Shown here: piece by piece, positions 26,099 through 35,395 of the stretch
How the letters are laid out: every line of letters starts with the position of its first letter
Position numbering within the stretch: the stretch's first letter is position 1
Source: Duganella radicis
GTDB taxonomy: Bacteria > Pseudomonadota > Gammaproteobacteria > Burkholderiales > Burkholderiaceae_D
Length of the DNA: 64,000 nt
Assembly: GCF_009720825.1 (NCBI RefSeq)
Contig: NZ_WNKY01000003.1
Location: 248,001-312,000, forward strand
Direction of reading: 5' to 3'
Notes under the pieces: generated by a model
What the model was told of the DNA's origin: nothing
What the model saw: only the letters and a program-made list of their open reading frames with translations
Database searches by the model: none
Position numbers and translations under genes: made by a program

Positions 26099-26202
26099 TT
26101 TAACACAGGTAATTTATGTTCGCTAGCGCACTGAAATTTTGTGCCGCTGCGGCTATCATGAGAAATGAGCACCTTCGCTCATACTAAAAACAGAGACTTA
26201 TC

Positions 26203-26694
26203 ATGAAAGCCAAGTTACTCGCCGCCAGCCTGCTGGCCTTGTCTGCCTCCGCCTTTGCCTCCGATGTGGCGATGTCCATCAGCGTCGGTCAACCCGGCTT
26301 CTATGGCCGCATCGACATCGGCGACTACCCCGCGCCGCAGCTGGTGTACCGCCAGCCGGTGATCATCGAGCGCCCGGTGCGTTACGTCGAGACCGCGCCG
26401 ATCTACCTGCGCGTGCCGCCGGGCCACGCCAAGAACTGGGCCAAGCATTGCGGCAAGTACAATGCCTGCGGCCAGCGCGTGTACTTCGTGCAGGACAACT
26501 GGTACAACAACACCTACGTGCCGCGCTACCGCGAACGCCACGGCGGTCCGGACCGCCACGATTACCGCGATGACCGTCGTGACGACCGCCGCGACTACCG
26601 CGACGACCATCGCGATGACCGCCGCGACGACGGCCCGGGCCGTGGTCACGGCAACGGCAAAGGCCATGGTCACGGACACGATAAACGCGACTGA
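26203..26694 (+). CDS. Exported protein with Arg/Asp repeat and His/Gly tail
   Basis: 163 aa. A signal peptide (1-19, ending ASAFAS) is followed by a conserved core (GRIDIGDYPAPQLVYRQPV, then VPPGHAKNWAKHCGKYNACG, with two Cys that could form a disulfide). From about residue 115 the sequence becomes a tandem Arg/Asp/Tyr repeat (YRDDRRDDRRDYRDDHRDD) and finishes with a Gly/His/Lys-rich tail (GHGNGKGHGHGHDKRD) that could bind metals. The core occurs in uncharacterised periplasmic proteins of betaproteobacteria. Start ATG follows AGAGA. Function unknown; metal or envelope stress is speculation. Confidence 0.75.
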   Translation: MKAKLLAASLLALSASAFASDVAMSISVGQPGFYGRIDIGDYPAPQLVYRQPVIIERPVRYVETAPIYLRVPPGHAKNWAKHCGKYNACGQRVYFVQDNWYNNTYVPRYRERHGGPDRHDYRDDRRDDRRDYRDDHRDDRRDDGPGRGHGNGKGHGHGHDKRD

Positions 26695-26732
26695 TGCCAT
26701 GGCGTAGAGCGCCGTCAACAAGGAGCATAACT

Positions 26733-28013
26733 TTGCAGAGCAAATTCGTGATTGTTGGCGGCGGGGCAGGCGGGTTGGAGCTCGCCTGCAAACTGGGCCG
26801 CAAGCTCGGCCCGGAAGCGGTCATGCTGGTCGATAGCAGGCTGTTCCACATCTGGAAGCCCTCGTTGCACGAGGTGGCGGCCGGCACCCTGGATGTGCAT
26901 CAGGAGGGCCTGTCCTACCAGATGCTGGCGCACGATAACGGCTTCACGTTTGTCTACGGTCCCATGCAGGCGCTCGATCCGCAGCAGCGCCTGTTGACGG
27001 TGGGCGCCATCGTCAGCGAAGGCGAGGAAATCTTCCCCGAGCGTCAGATCCGCTTTGACAAACTCGTGATCGCGGTCGGCAGCACCTCCAATTATTTCGG
27101 CGTGCCCGGCGCGGCCGAGCACACCATTTCCCTGAATGCCACCGAGGATGCGGAACGCTTCCGCCTGACCTTGCTCAAGCTGCTCACGCTCGCCGAGCTG
27201 AACAAGGAAAACGGCGTGGACGTGGTCATCATCGGCGGCGGCGCCACCGGCGTCGAGCTGGCGGCCGAGCTGCGCGAGGCCAGCGGCGTGTATGCGGCCT
27301 ATGGTTTCCGCCAGTTGCAGGCCGAGCGCGATGTGCGCATCACGCTGCTGGAGGGGGCGCCGCGCATCCTGGCGCCGCTGCCGGAAAAAGTCTCGGATGC
27401 GGCGCTGGAACTGCTGCGTCAGCGCGCCGTGACGGTGGTGACCGACACCCGCGTGACGGCGATTGACGCCGTCAGCGTGACCGCCGGCACCACCGTCTAT
27501 CCGGCGCAAATCGTGGTGTGGGCGGCCGGCATCAAGGCGCCCGATTTCCTGAAAACGCTGGGCCTGCCGACCACCAGGTCCGGCCAGCTGGATGTGGATG
27601 GCACGCTGGCGGTGAAAGGCTTCGATTCGATCTACGCGCTGGGCGACTGCGCCGCTTGCGCCGGCCCCGATGGCAAACTGGTGCCGCCGCGCGCGCAGGC
27701 CGCGCACCAGCAAGCCGATTATCTGCTGGAGACTTTCCTGCGCCTGCAAAAGAACCAGGCGCCGCAGTCCAAGCCCTATATTTACCGGGACTATGGCTCG
27801 CTGGTCTCGTTCGGCCAGACCACCTCGGTGGGCAGCCTGATGGGATCGCTGAAGGGGCTAAGCTGGTTTGTCGACGGCTTTGTGGCGCGCATGATGTATG
27901 TGAGCCTGCACCTGCTGCACCACAAGGCGGTGCTGGGCACGGTGCGCACCGGTGTGCTGGCGGTGGCGCGCTTCCTGATCAAGCGTACCACGCCGCTGGT
28001 CAAGCTGCACTAA
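26733..28013 (+). CDS. ndh: Type II NADH:quinone oxidoreductase (NDH-2-like)
   Basis: 426 aa. The start is a TTG with a perfect AAGGAG (26720-26725) seven nt upstream; no ATG or GTG starts this frame near the FAD motif, and the in-frame ATG 39 nt upstream lies in the preceding gene end. Two dinucleotide folds are visible: FVIVGGGAGGLELACKLGRK (FAD) and DVVIIGGGATGVELAAELRE (NADH). FAD-binding YALGDCAAC and the C-terminal SFGQTTSVGSLMG and amphipathic membrane-anchoring end support NDH-2. It would oxidise NADH and reduce quinone without proton pumping. The stop interlocks with the convergent kinase gene (CTAA). Confidence 0.9.
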   Translation: MQSKFVIVGGGAGGLELACKLGRKLGPEAVMLVDSRLFHIWKPSLHEVAAGTLDVHQEGLSYQMLAHDNGFTFVYGPMQALDPQQRLLTVGAIVSEGEEIFPERQIRFDKLVIAVGSTSNYFGVPGAAEHTISLNATEDAERFRLTLLKLLTLAELNKENGVDVVIIGGGATGVELAAELREASGVYAAYGFRQLQAERDVRITLLEGAPRILAPLPEKVSDAALELLRQRAVTVVTDTRVTAIDAVSVTAGTTVYPAQIVVWAAGIKAPDFLKTLGLPTTRSGQLDVDGTLAVKGFDSIYALGDCAACAGPDGKLVPPRAQAAHQQADYLLETFLRLQKNQAPQSKPYIYRDYGSLVSFGQTTSVGSLMGSLKGLSWFVDGFVARMMYVSLHLLHHKAVLGTVRTGVLAVARFLIKRTTPLVKLH

Positions 28014-28732
28014 GCCGCTGGCGGCTTGGGCAGCACCATGGTGAGCGTGACGCCGCGCTCGGCGCCAGCCGACAGGGTCAGCGTGCCGCCCAGGTAGGCC
28101 GCGCGCTCGCGCGCCATGCGCAAGCCGAACTTGCCGGCCGATTGGTCGCGCGGCGCCGGCACCGGGCCGCTCAGGCCGACGCCGTTGTCCTTCACCGTCA
28201 GCATGATTTCATCCTCGTTGTCGTCGACGATGACGTCCACCTCGGTGGCCTGGGCGTGGGCGCTGATGTTGCGCAAGGCTTCCTCCAGCGTGTGCAGCAG
28301 CACGATGCCGTGGCTGCGCGGGCAGTCCAGTTCCTCTTCCGGCAGGCTGCAACGGGCGGTGACGGCGTGCTGCTCGCCGAACTGCGCCACCAGCTCGTCC
28401 AGCGCCACCCGCACGCCCAGGAACTCCAGCTTGTCGTTCCACAGCTTGAGTTGCATCTGGCGGTTGGTCTCGACGATCTGGCCCAGCAGCTTTTTCATGT
28501 GGCCGGCGCGGTCCTGCAAGGCCGGGTCGGGCGGCAGCTTTTGCATCAGCAGGCCGAGGTGCATGGTGAGCGCCGTCAGCGACGAGCCGAGGCTGTCGTG
28601 CAGCTGGCGCGACAGGGAGCGCCGTTCATTGTCCCAGCAAGTGTGGACGTGTCCCAAAAGCTCGCTCAGGTCCGCGCTGCGCAGGGCTTCTTGCTGGGGA
28701 TGTTGTTGGTCTTGTGGAGCCGGTACGGACAT
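28010..28732 (-). CDS. Sensor histidine kinase, NarX/DegS type (HisKA_3)
   Basis: 240 aa cytoplasmic kinase without a sensor domain. The HisKA_3 box is SRQLHDSLGSSLTALTMHLG with the phosphoacceptor His in QLHDSLG, and the HATPase_c domain shows LEEALRNISAHAQATEV (N box), VKDNGVGLSG (G1) and GKFGLRMARERA. The start is uncertain: ATG 28732 is used, while a GTG at 28804 abuts the stop of the upstream hybrid kinase and would add 24 residues. Short spacing suggests an operon with that hybrid kinase. No NarL-type regulator is adjacent, so the phosphotransfer partner is unknown. Confidence 0.85.
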   Translation of the reverse strand: MSVPAPQDQQHPQQEALRSADLSELLGHVHTCWDNERRSLSRQLHDSLGSSLTALTMHLGLLMQKLPPDPALQDRAGHMKKLLGQIVETNRQMQLKLWNDKLEFLGVRVALDELVAQFGEQHAVTARCSLPEEELDCPRSHGIVLLHTLEEALRNISAHAQATEVDVIVDDNEDEIMLTVKDNGVGLSGPVPAPRDQSAGKFGLRMARERAAYLGGTLTLSAGAERGVTLTMVLPKPPAA

Positions 28733-28806
28733 GGTTTTCTCGGTAAAGTCGGGCAGGCTATGGTGAGTGCCGATGATACCCGAGCTTTGCAAGTCGGGGC
28801 GCACGG

Positions 28807-30447
28807 CTATGGCTTGAGCGCAACCGGCGCCCGCGCGCAGGTGTCGATCACTTCCATCAGCTGGTCGATGTCGACCGGCTTGACCAGGTGGCGGTCGAAA
28901 CCGGCATCCATTACCCGCCGCAAATCCTCGGCCTGGCCGTAGCCGGTGAGGGCGATCAGGCGGATCGCGCGCGTGGCGGGATCGGCGCGCAGGCGGCGCG
29001 CCACCTCATAGCCGTCGATGCCGGGCAGGCCGATATCGACCAGCGCCAGGTCGGGCTGGCAGTCGCGGGCCGCCGTCAGGCCGAGCAGGCCGTCGGCGGC
29101 CGACTCCACCTGGTAGCCGTAGCCGCTCAACATCATGCCCATCATTTCGCGGCCGTCGTCGTTGTCTTCGATCAGCAGCACGCGCGGCTTGTCTTGCGCG
29201 CCGCCGGCGGGCGCAGCCGGCGCGGCGGCGCTCTGGTGTTCGACGCGCGGCAGGCGCAGGGTGAAGGTGCTGCCGCGGTTGGCGCCGGCGCTTTCGGCGG
29301 CGATGCTGCCGCCATGCAGCTCGGCCAGGCGGCGCACCAGCGACAGGCCGATGCCGAGCCCGCCCTGCGAGCGGTCCAGCGTGCTGCTGCCTTGCACGAA
29401 CACGTCAAACACATGCGGCAGCAGCTCGGCGGCGATGCCGACCCCGGTGTCGCGCACGGTCAGCACCACGTCGTCGTTCTCGGTCCAGGTGCGGACCTCG
29501 ATGCGGCCGCCGGGCTGGGTGTATTTCAGGGCGTTGTCGATCAGGTTGCTGGTGATTTGTTCCAGCCGCGTGCTGTCGCCCTCCACCCAGCCCGGTTCCA
29601 GATCCTGGTCCAGCTCGTAATCGGTGCTGCGGCCGGTGGCGCGGTAGGTTTCCAGCGCCTGGCCCACCAGCGTGGCGAGGTCGAGCGGCGCGCGGTTGAG
29701 CAGGATCTTGCCCGACATGGCGCGCGACAGGTCCAGCAGATCGTCGACGATGCGGCCCAGGTGCTGGCTCTGGCGCTGGATGATTTTCTTGGCGCGCTGC
29801 ACGCCATCGAGCGACACGCCCGGCAGGCCGATCAGCGAGGCCGCGCTGCTGATGGCGCTGAGCGGATTGCGCAGTTCGTGGCCCAGCATGGCGAGGAATT
29901 CGTCCTTGGCGTGGTTTTGCCGTTCCACCGTCTGCCGTTCCGCGATCTCGCGCGTCAGGCGCTGGTTGGTGGCGGTCAGCTCGGTGGTGCGCTGGCTCAG
30001 CTGGCGCGCCTGCTTTTTCAATTCCTCGTTCTTCATCGCCAGCGTGACGAACACGGAAATCTTGGCGTACAGGATCTGCGGGATCACCGGCGTGAACAGG
30101 AAATCCACCGCGCCGTGCTGGTAAGCCTTGAGCCGGTCCAGCTCGTCCGCCAGGAAGGCGGTGATGAAGATGATGGGGATGTCGGCCGAGCGCGCCCGCT
30201 CGTGGATGGCGGCGGCGGTTTCAAAGCCATCCATGCCGGGCATGTTCACGTCCAGCAGGATCACGGCGAAGTCGTGCATCAGCACCTGGCGCAGGGCGTC
30301 CTGTCCGGAGCGTGCGGCCAGCACCTCGTAGCCCTCTTGCCCGGCCCATTGGGCAAGCAAGCTGGTCAGCGCGAACAGGCTGTTGGCGTCGTCGTTAACG
30401 ACCAGGATCTTGGGGGTATCGATTTTGGGCACGGGTATCTCTGCCAT
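28807..30447 (-). CDS. Hybrid signalling protein: REC-HisKA-HATPase-REC
   Basis: 546 aa. N-terminal receiver (ILVVNDDANS, phosphoacceptor Asp in ILLDVNMPGMDG, and TPV in place of the usual KP), a coiled coil (about 140-180), HisKA (DEFLAMLGHELRNPLSAISS), HATPase_c (NLIDNALKYTQPGG, DTGVGIAAELL, GGLGIGLSLVRRLAE) and a C-terminal receiver (VLLIEDNDDGREMM, ALVDIGLPGIDG, KPVDID). The first receiver retains Asp but has lost the conserved Lys. No membrane segments, so it is a cytoplasmic relay protein, probably controlled by other kinases of this island. It lies directly upstream of the NarX-type kinase. Confidence 0.92.
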   Translation of the reverse strand: MAEIPVPKIDTPKILVVNDDANSLFALTSLLAQWAGQEGYEVLAARSGQDALRQVLMHDFAVILLDVNMPGMDGFETAAAIHERARSADIPIIFITAFLADELDRLKAYQHGAVDFLFTPVIPQILYAKISVFVTLAMKNEELKKQARQLSQRTTELTATNQRLTREIAERQTVERQNHAKDEFLAMLGHELRNPLSAISSAASLIGLPGVSLDGVQRAKKIIQRQSQHLGRIVDDLLDLSRAMSGKILLNRAPLDLATLVGQALETYRATGRSTDYELDQDLEPGWVEGDSTRLEQITSNLIDNALKYTQPGGRIEVRTWTENDDVVLTVRDTGVGIAAELLPHVFDVFVQGSSTLDRSQGGLGIGLSLVRRLAELHGGSIAAESAGANRGSTFTLRLPRVEHQSAAAPAAPAGGAQDKPRVLLIEDNDDGREMMGMMLSGYGYQVESAADGLLGLTAARDCQPDLALVDIGLPGIDGYEVARRLRADPATRAIRLIALTGYGQAEDLRRVMDAGFDRHLVKPVDIDQLMEVIDTCARAPVALKP

Positions 30448-30587
30448 AAAAGCATCGAATGATCATAGCAAGCACCTATATGAATGTCAAAACGGCACAT
30501 TCAATCGGGCGCAACAATGGGGAAGTTGGCTTCCGCACAGACCCGGTGTGGCGCAACTGGCACAGTCAGCACGGTATGTTCACCTGA

Positions 30588-31019
<432 letters not shown>

Positions 31020-31037
31020 GCGGCGCGGGGTGCCGGC

Positions 31038-32015
31038 TCAGGCCAGCGTGGCCGACATGGTGTGATGCTGGGCCGGCGGCACCCGCATGGTCTGCGCCGT
31101 GCAGCAGCGATTCTTGCCGGCGCGCTTGGCTTCGTACAGGGCGCCATCGGCGGCGGCGATCAGCTCCGGCACTTCCTGGGCGTCGTCCGGGAAAATGCCG
31201 ACGCCGATGCTGGTCGACAGGCGCAGGGTCTGGCCATTGACCTGGTAGGGCTGCGAGACCGCGTCGATCAGTTTGTTGCACGGCTCCTGGGTGTCGGCCA
31301 CGGTGGCGATATTGCCCATCACGATGACGAACTCGTCGCCGCCGACCCGCGCCACGGTGTCCTCCTTGCGCGAGCAGCCGACCAGGCGCTGCGCCACCTG
31401 CTTGAGGATCTCGTCGCCGTAGGCATGGCCGTGGGTATCGTTGATGGCCTTGAAGCCGTCCAGGTCGAGATACATCACGGCGGCCTTGTTCTGCTGGCGC
31501 ACGGCGTGCTGCAACACGGTGGAAATGCGGTCTTCCAGCAGACGCCGGTTGGGCAGGCCGGTCAGCGGATCGTGCAGCGCCAGTTCTTGCTGCTGGCGGC
31601 TGTACTGCGCCAGCTCGCGGTACAGCAGGCGCACCTCCAGCATGTTGTGGATGCGCTTGTGCACCTCCAGCAGGTCGAACGGCTTGCTGATGAAATCGCG
31701 CGCCCCGGCTTCCAGCGCGGCGATCTTGAAGCTGGGCTGGGCGGTCAGGGCCAGCACCGGCAGGTAGCCGCCCTGTTCGATCTCCTTGAGCCCCTTCATC
31801 ACCTGGAAGCCGTTCAGGCCCGGCATTTGCAGGTCCAGCAGGATCAGGTCGTAGTTGTGCTGGCGGTGCAACGGGCACACCTGTTCGGGCAGCATGGTGG
31901 ACGATACATTGGTATAGCCGGCCTCGCGCAGGATCTCCAACATCAGGTCGACGTTGTCTGCGCTGTCATCCACCACCAGGATTTTGGCGTTCAGGATTTC
32001 GTCTCGGCTCGGCAT
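31038..32015 (-). CDS. REC-GGDEF response regulator (diguanylate cyclase)
   Basis: 325 aa. The start is the ATG at 32015; the frame runs 72 nt further upstream without an RBS. The receiver has KILVVDDSADN, phosphoacceptor Asp in LILLDLQMPGLNG, and Lys in SKPFDLLEVH. The GGDEF domain is intact (VARVGGDEFVIVM) with an RKED I-site five residues upstream, so it should make c-di-GMP with product inhibition, PleD/WspR-like in principle. It is the only output domain in the surrounding kinase cluster, and may therefore be the target of the hybrid kinase encoded upstream on the same strand after a 214-nt gap. Confidence 0.92.
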   Translation of the reverse strand: MPSRDEILNAKILVVDDSADNVDLMLEILREAGYTNVSSTMLPEQVCPLHRQHNYDLILLDLQMPGLNGFQVMKGLKEIEQGGYLPVLALTAQPSFKIAALEAGARDFISKPFDLLEVHKRIHNMLEVRLLYRELAQYSRQQQELALHDPLTGLPNRRLLEDRISTVLQHAVRQQNKAAVMYLDLDGFKAINDTHGHAYGDEILKQVAQRLVGCSRKEDTVARVGGDEFVIVMGNIATVADTQEPCNKLIDAVSQPYQVNGQTLRLSTSIGVGIFPDDAQEVPELIAAADGALYEAKRAGKNRCCTAQTMRVPPAQHHTMSATLA

Positions 32016-32101
32016 AATAATGGTCTCGGTGGTCTCGGTGCTGAGTATGAATTCGATAATAACCCATGGCTTGGTGCTGCGGCGCACACAAGTGTAAGTT
32101 T

Positions 32102-32224
32102 TTTCCGTGTGGAAACTATTGTACGCTTATTTTCAGGTTACGGTAGTGTATCAAGGGATTCCCACATTGCTTGTAGGACATCGCCGCGTCCGCAAGTAGG
32201 AGTACAACAATTTCCGTGTGGTAA
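32102..32224. repeat. Two copies of TTTCCGTGTGG in the 32016-32229 intergenic region
   Basis: The 11-mer TTTCCGTGTGG occurs at 32102 (extended to the dyad TTTCC-GTGT-GGAAA) and again at 32211, 109 nt apart, both in the 214-nt gap between the GGDEF regulator and the hybrid kinase. No other gene or terminator is visible there. Possible regulator sites for the GGDEF gene; the basis is repetition only. Confidence 0.4.
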
Positions 32225-32229
32225 TTTTG

Positions 32230-34416
32230 TCACGGCCGGTGGGCGGCGCTGGTGGCCGCGACCTTGGCGATCAGTTCGTTCGGTTCCACCGGCTTGGCGA
32301 CATGGGCCAGGAAGCCGCTGGCCAGCGCCTTGACCCGGTCTTCCGAACGGGCAAAGGCGGTCAGGGCGATGGCCGGCAGGTTGCCGCCGCGCGCCGGCCC
32401 CAGCGCGCGGATGCGGTCCAGCAAGCCGTAGCCGTCCACCTCGGGCATGCCGAGGTCGCTGACCATCAGGTCCGGCCGCTCGTGTTGCAATAAATTCAAG
32501 GCTTCGGTGGCGGTGGCGGCGGTCAGCACCTCGGCGTTGCAGTCGCTGAGGATGCGCTTGATCAGTTCGCGCGCATCGTCCTCGTCGTCCACCACCAGCA
32601 CTTGCAGGCCGCTCAGGTCGTGCGTGGCGCCATGGGCCGGCGCGGTGTCGGTGTCGGCCGGCGGCGCAGTGCCGCTGTGGCGCGGCAGGCGCAGCGTGAA
32701 GCTGGCGCCGCGGCCTTCGCCCTCGCTGGCCACGGCGACGGTGCCGCCATGCTGCTCCACCAGATGCTTGACGATCGCCAGCCCCAGCCCCAGGCCGCCG
32801 TGCTGGCGGGTGGTGGTGGCGTCGGCCTGGCGGAAGCGCTCGAACACGTGGTCGAGGAAGGCGGGCGTGATGCCGATGCCGCTGTCGCTGACGCTGATGG
32901 CGATCTGCTCGCCGTCGCGTCGCACGCCCAGCCTGACCGTGCCGCCGCGCGGGGTGAACTTGATGGCGTTGGTCAGCAGGTTCCACAGGATTTGCTGCAA
33001 GCGGTTGGGGTCGCCGGCCACCATGCCGGGCGCGCGTTCGAAGTCGCGCTCCAGGCGGATTTGCTTGGCCTCGGCGGCCGGGCGCACCGATTCGAGGGCG
33101 GTGGCGGCCAGCGCGGCCGGCGCCAGCGGCTGCATTTCCAGCCGCACCTGGCCCGAGGCGATGCTGCTCATGTCCAGCAAGTCCTCGATCAGCTGGGCCT
33201 GGGCGCGGGCGTTGCGCTCGATGGTTTGCAGGCCGCGGTGCAGGTCGGCCTGGTCGCGGCTGCCGCGCCGCAGCACCTGCGCCCAGCCGAGGATGGCGGT
33301 CAGCGGCGTGCGCAGTTCGTGCGACAGGGTGGCCAGGAACTCATCCTTGAGCTGGCTGGTGCGTTCGGCCTCGGCGCGCGCCAGGCGTTCGCTGTCGAGC
33401 AGCTCCTTGCGCTCTTCGGCCGCCTGCTGTGCCGCCTCGTACAGGCGGGCGTTGTCGATCGCCACCGCCGCCTGGGAGGCGAGGCCGACGATGATGCGCT
33501 CGGTGCGCTCGGTAAAGATGCCGGGCTGCGGATGACCGAAGATCAGGCAGCCGATCACCTCGCCGTTGCGCTGGGCCACCGGCACCGCCAGGTAGCTGCG
33601 CACCGCCGGATGGCCGGCCGGGAGGCCGCCGTGCGGGCTGTTTTTGCCATAGCGCCGGTCCTTGAGCACGTCGTCGCAGCGGATGGTGCCCTCGCCGCGC
33701 ATGCTGGGGCCGAACAGGGCGGTGGCGCGCGGCTGGCCGAATTGCGCGAACGCGGCCGGCGCGCCGGTCGACAGGGTGTGCAGCACCAGCGCCTCGCCGG
33801 CCTGGTTGGTGCTGTGGTAGAAGAAGGCGCCAAAGCGCGCGCCGCTGATGCTGGTGGCGGCGTCGGTCATTTCCTGAAGCAGCGGCTTGAGGTCGCGCTG
33901 CGAGGCCAGCATGGCGCCGGTACGGTTGAGCAACTCCAGCACGGCGGTCTCGTCGCGCAGCGCTTCCTGCGCGCGCTTGACCTGGTCGACGTCGGTGCTG
34001 GTGCCGAACCAGCGCAGCACGCTGCCGTCGGTGCTGTGGACCGGGTTGGCGCGTGTCAGAAACCAGCGGAATTCGCCGCTGGCGCTGCGGATCGGCACCT
34101 CCAGCTCAAACGGCGCGCCGGTGCGGCGCGAATATTCCCAATGCGATTCGATCGCGCCGACGCAATCGGGCGCGTACACGCGCTGCCAGCCGTCGCCAGT
34201 CATTTGCTCGGGGGTGGTGCCGGTGTAATCGTACCAGCGCTGGTTGTACCAGATCATGGCGCCATCTTGCTCGGCAATCCATGCCAGCTGGGGCATGGAA
34301 TTGGCGAGGGCGCGCAATTCCAGCTGACTTTGGCGCAAAGCTTCCCTGGCGCGCAGCAGCTCTTCGTGCGCGTCCGGCGCGAGAGGCGAGAGGGCGGTAG
34401 GGGCGGTTGGCATCAT
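32230..34416 (-). CDS. Hybrid histidine kinase: PAS-GAF-HisKA-HATPase-REC
   Basis: 728 aa cytoplasmic kinase. PAS/PAC (about 35-150: SMPQLAWIAEQDGAMIWYNQ, GTTPEQMTGDGW), GAF (about 175-330: GEGTIRCDDVLKDRRYG, RSYLAVPVAQRNGEVIGCL), HisKA (DEFLATLSHELRTPLTAILG), HATPase_c (NLLTNAIKFTPRGG, DSGIGITPAFL, GGLGLGLAIVKHLVEQHGG) and a C-terminal receiver (VLVVDDEDDAREL, LMVSDLGMPEVDG, KPVEPNEL). All catalytic residues appear intact. The PAS and GAF domains suggest small-molecule or light/redox sensing. It lies 67 nt downstream of the PAS-REC gene on the same strand. Confidence 0.93.
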   Translation of the reverse strand: MMPTAPTALSPLAPDAHEELLRAREALRQSQLELRALANSMPQLAWIAEQDGAMIWYNQRWYDYTGTTPEQMTGDGWQRVYAPDCVGAIESHWEYSRRTGAPFELEVPIRSASGEFRWFLTRANPVHSTDGSVLRWFGTSTDVDQVKRAQEALRDETAVLELLNRTGAMLASQRDLKPLLQEMTDAATSISGARFGAFFYHSTNQAGEALVLHTLSTGAPAAFAQFGQPRATALFGPSMRGEGTIRCDDVLKDRRYGKNSPHGGLPAGHPAVRSYLAVPVAQRNGEVIGCLIFGHPQPGIFTERTERIIVGLASQAAVAIDNARLYEAAQQAAEERKELLDSERLARAEAERTSQLKDEFLATLSHELRTPLTAILGWAQVLRRGSRDQADLHRGLQTIERNARAQAQLIEDLLDMSSIASGQVRLEMQPLAPAALAATALESVRPAAEAKQIRLERDFERAPGMVAGDPNRLQQILWNLLTNAIKFTPRGGTVRLGVRRDGEQIAISVSDSGIGITPAFLDHVFERFRQADATTTRQHGGLGLGLAIVKHLVEQHGGTVAVASEGEGRGASFTLRLPRHSGTAPPADTDTAPAHGATHDLSGLQVLVVDDEDDARELIKRILSDCNAEVLTAATATEALNLLQHERPDLMVSDLGMPEVDGYGLLDRIRALGPARGGNLPAIALTAFARSEDRVKALASGFLAHVAKPVEPNELIAKVAATSAAHRP

Positions 34417-34483
34417 AATCTTATTTTAGCGCCAACCCAAGCGCCTGCTTCGCACGGTTGAATGCGATTTGTTCAGGACGAAA

Positions 34484-35302
34484 TCAGGGCGAGCGCAACC
34501 CGGATGCGATCTGTTGCAGCGCCGCTTGCAGTTGCTCGATGTCGTAGGGTTTTTGCAGGGAATGGGCGGGGAAGTCCAGCCGGCGGGTCAGTTCGTCGCC
34601 ATAGCCGGAGGCAAACAGCAGCGCCAGTTGCGGCGCATCCTGCCGCGCGCGGCGCGCCAGGTCGACGCCGGACATGCCAGGCAGGCTGACGTCGGTGAAC
34701 AGCACGTCGAACGACTGGGCCGCCAGCAGCGGCAGGGCGTCCTCGCCGCTGGCCACGGCTTGCACCTCATGACCCAGCGCGCGCAGGGTTTCGCACACCA
34801 GATAGCGGGCGTCGGTATTGTCTTCCACCACCAGCAGGCGCAGCGGCGCGTTGCTGTCGGCCAGCGGCGCCATCGCCGCCGGCACCAGTGTGCACAGGAT
34901 GCCGGCCACCTCGCCGCCGTTGCGGATCGGCGTGTAATACAGGTCCAGGGGTTGCTGCTCGACCCGGCCGTTGCGCCACACCGGCAGCGGGCGGCCGCGA
35001 TAGCTCAGGCTGCGGCCGGCGCGCACCTCGGCCAGGGCGGCGCTGTTCCAGCTCCAGGCCGCCGGCTGCATGGATGGCACATGGCCGCCGGGCGCGCGCA
35101 GGCTGGGTAAACTGATCAACTCGGCATAAGCCTGGTTGTAGACCATGATTTGTTCCGCACCCCACATCAGCAACATGGCTTGCGGCGAGTTGAGCATGAT
35201 GTCGACGGTCAGGCGCAGGCCGGGCGGCCAGCCTGCGGCATCGCCCAGGGCGGTGGTCGACCAATCGGGAGCGGGGGGCGTGACGGCTGCGGGGGAATTC
35301 AT
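34484..35302 (-). CDS. PAS-receiver protein
   Basis: 272 aa. The N-terminal PAS-like region (STTALGDAAGWPPGLRLTVD, then MLNSPQAMLLMWGAEQIMVY) is typical of proteins that normally continue into a kinase, but here it is joined directly to a receiver (LLVVEDNTDARYL, phosphoacceptor Asp in VLFTDVSLPGMSG, QKPYDIEQL). The kinase core is absent, so this looks like a natural kinase-less derivative or signal integrator. The start at 35302 is chosen by homology pattern; no good RBS is seen and an ATG at 35356 would add 18 residues. It heads the minus-strand cluster with the PAS-GAF hybrid kinase. Confidence 0.8.
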   Translation of the reverse strand: MNSPAAVTPPAPDWSTTALGDAAGWPPGLRLTVDIMLNSPQAMLLMWGAEQIMVYNQAYAELISLPSLRAPGGHVPSMQPAAWSWNSAALAEVRAGRSLSYRGRPLPVWRNGRVEQQPLDLYYTPIRNGGEVAGILCTLVPAAMAPLADSNAPLRLLVVEDNTDARYLVCETLRALGHEVQAVASGEDALPLLAAQSFDVLFTDVSLPGMSGVDLARRARQDAPQLALLFASGYGDELTRRLDFPAHSLQKPYDIEQLQAALQQIASGLRSP

Positions 35303-35366
35303 GCGTGGCGAGCGTTCTCTGTTATCTGTCTTATGAAAAGGCAAAGCTGAGTGCATCGTACACGGT

Positions 35367-35395
35367 AAAAAAAAAGCCCGCTACAGGAGCGGGCT
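35367..35395 (-). terminator. Orphan intrinsic terminator, minus strand
   Basis: Stem AGCCCGCT/AGCGGGCT (35375-35395) with a 5-nt loop, followed on the minus strand by nine U residues (35367-35375). It terminates leftward transcription, yet no minus-strand protein gene lies immediately to its right; the next features are a plus-strand gene and plus-strand tRNAs. It therefore most likely ends a small RNA (see 35367-35460). Confidence 0.85.

Noticed and set aside
26563-26690. Tandem short repeats at the end of the 26203 gene as a CRISPR-like array
   Set aside because: The repeats are imperfect codon-level repeats (Arg/Asp/Tyr) inside an open reading frame, with no spacers or cas genes.
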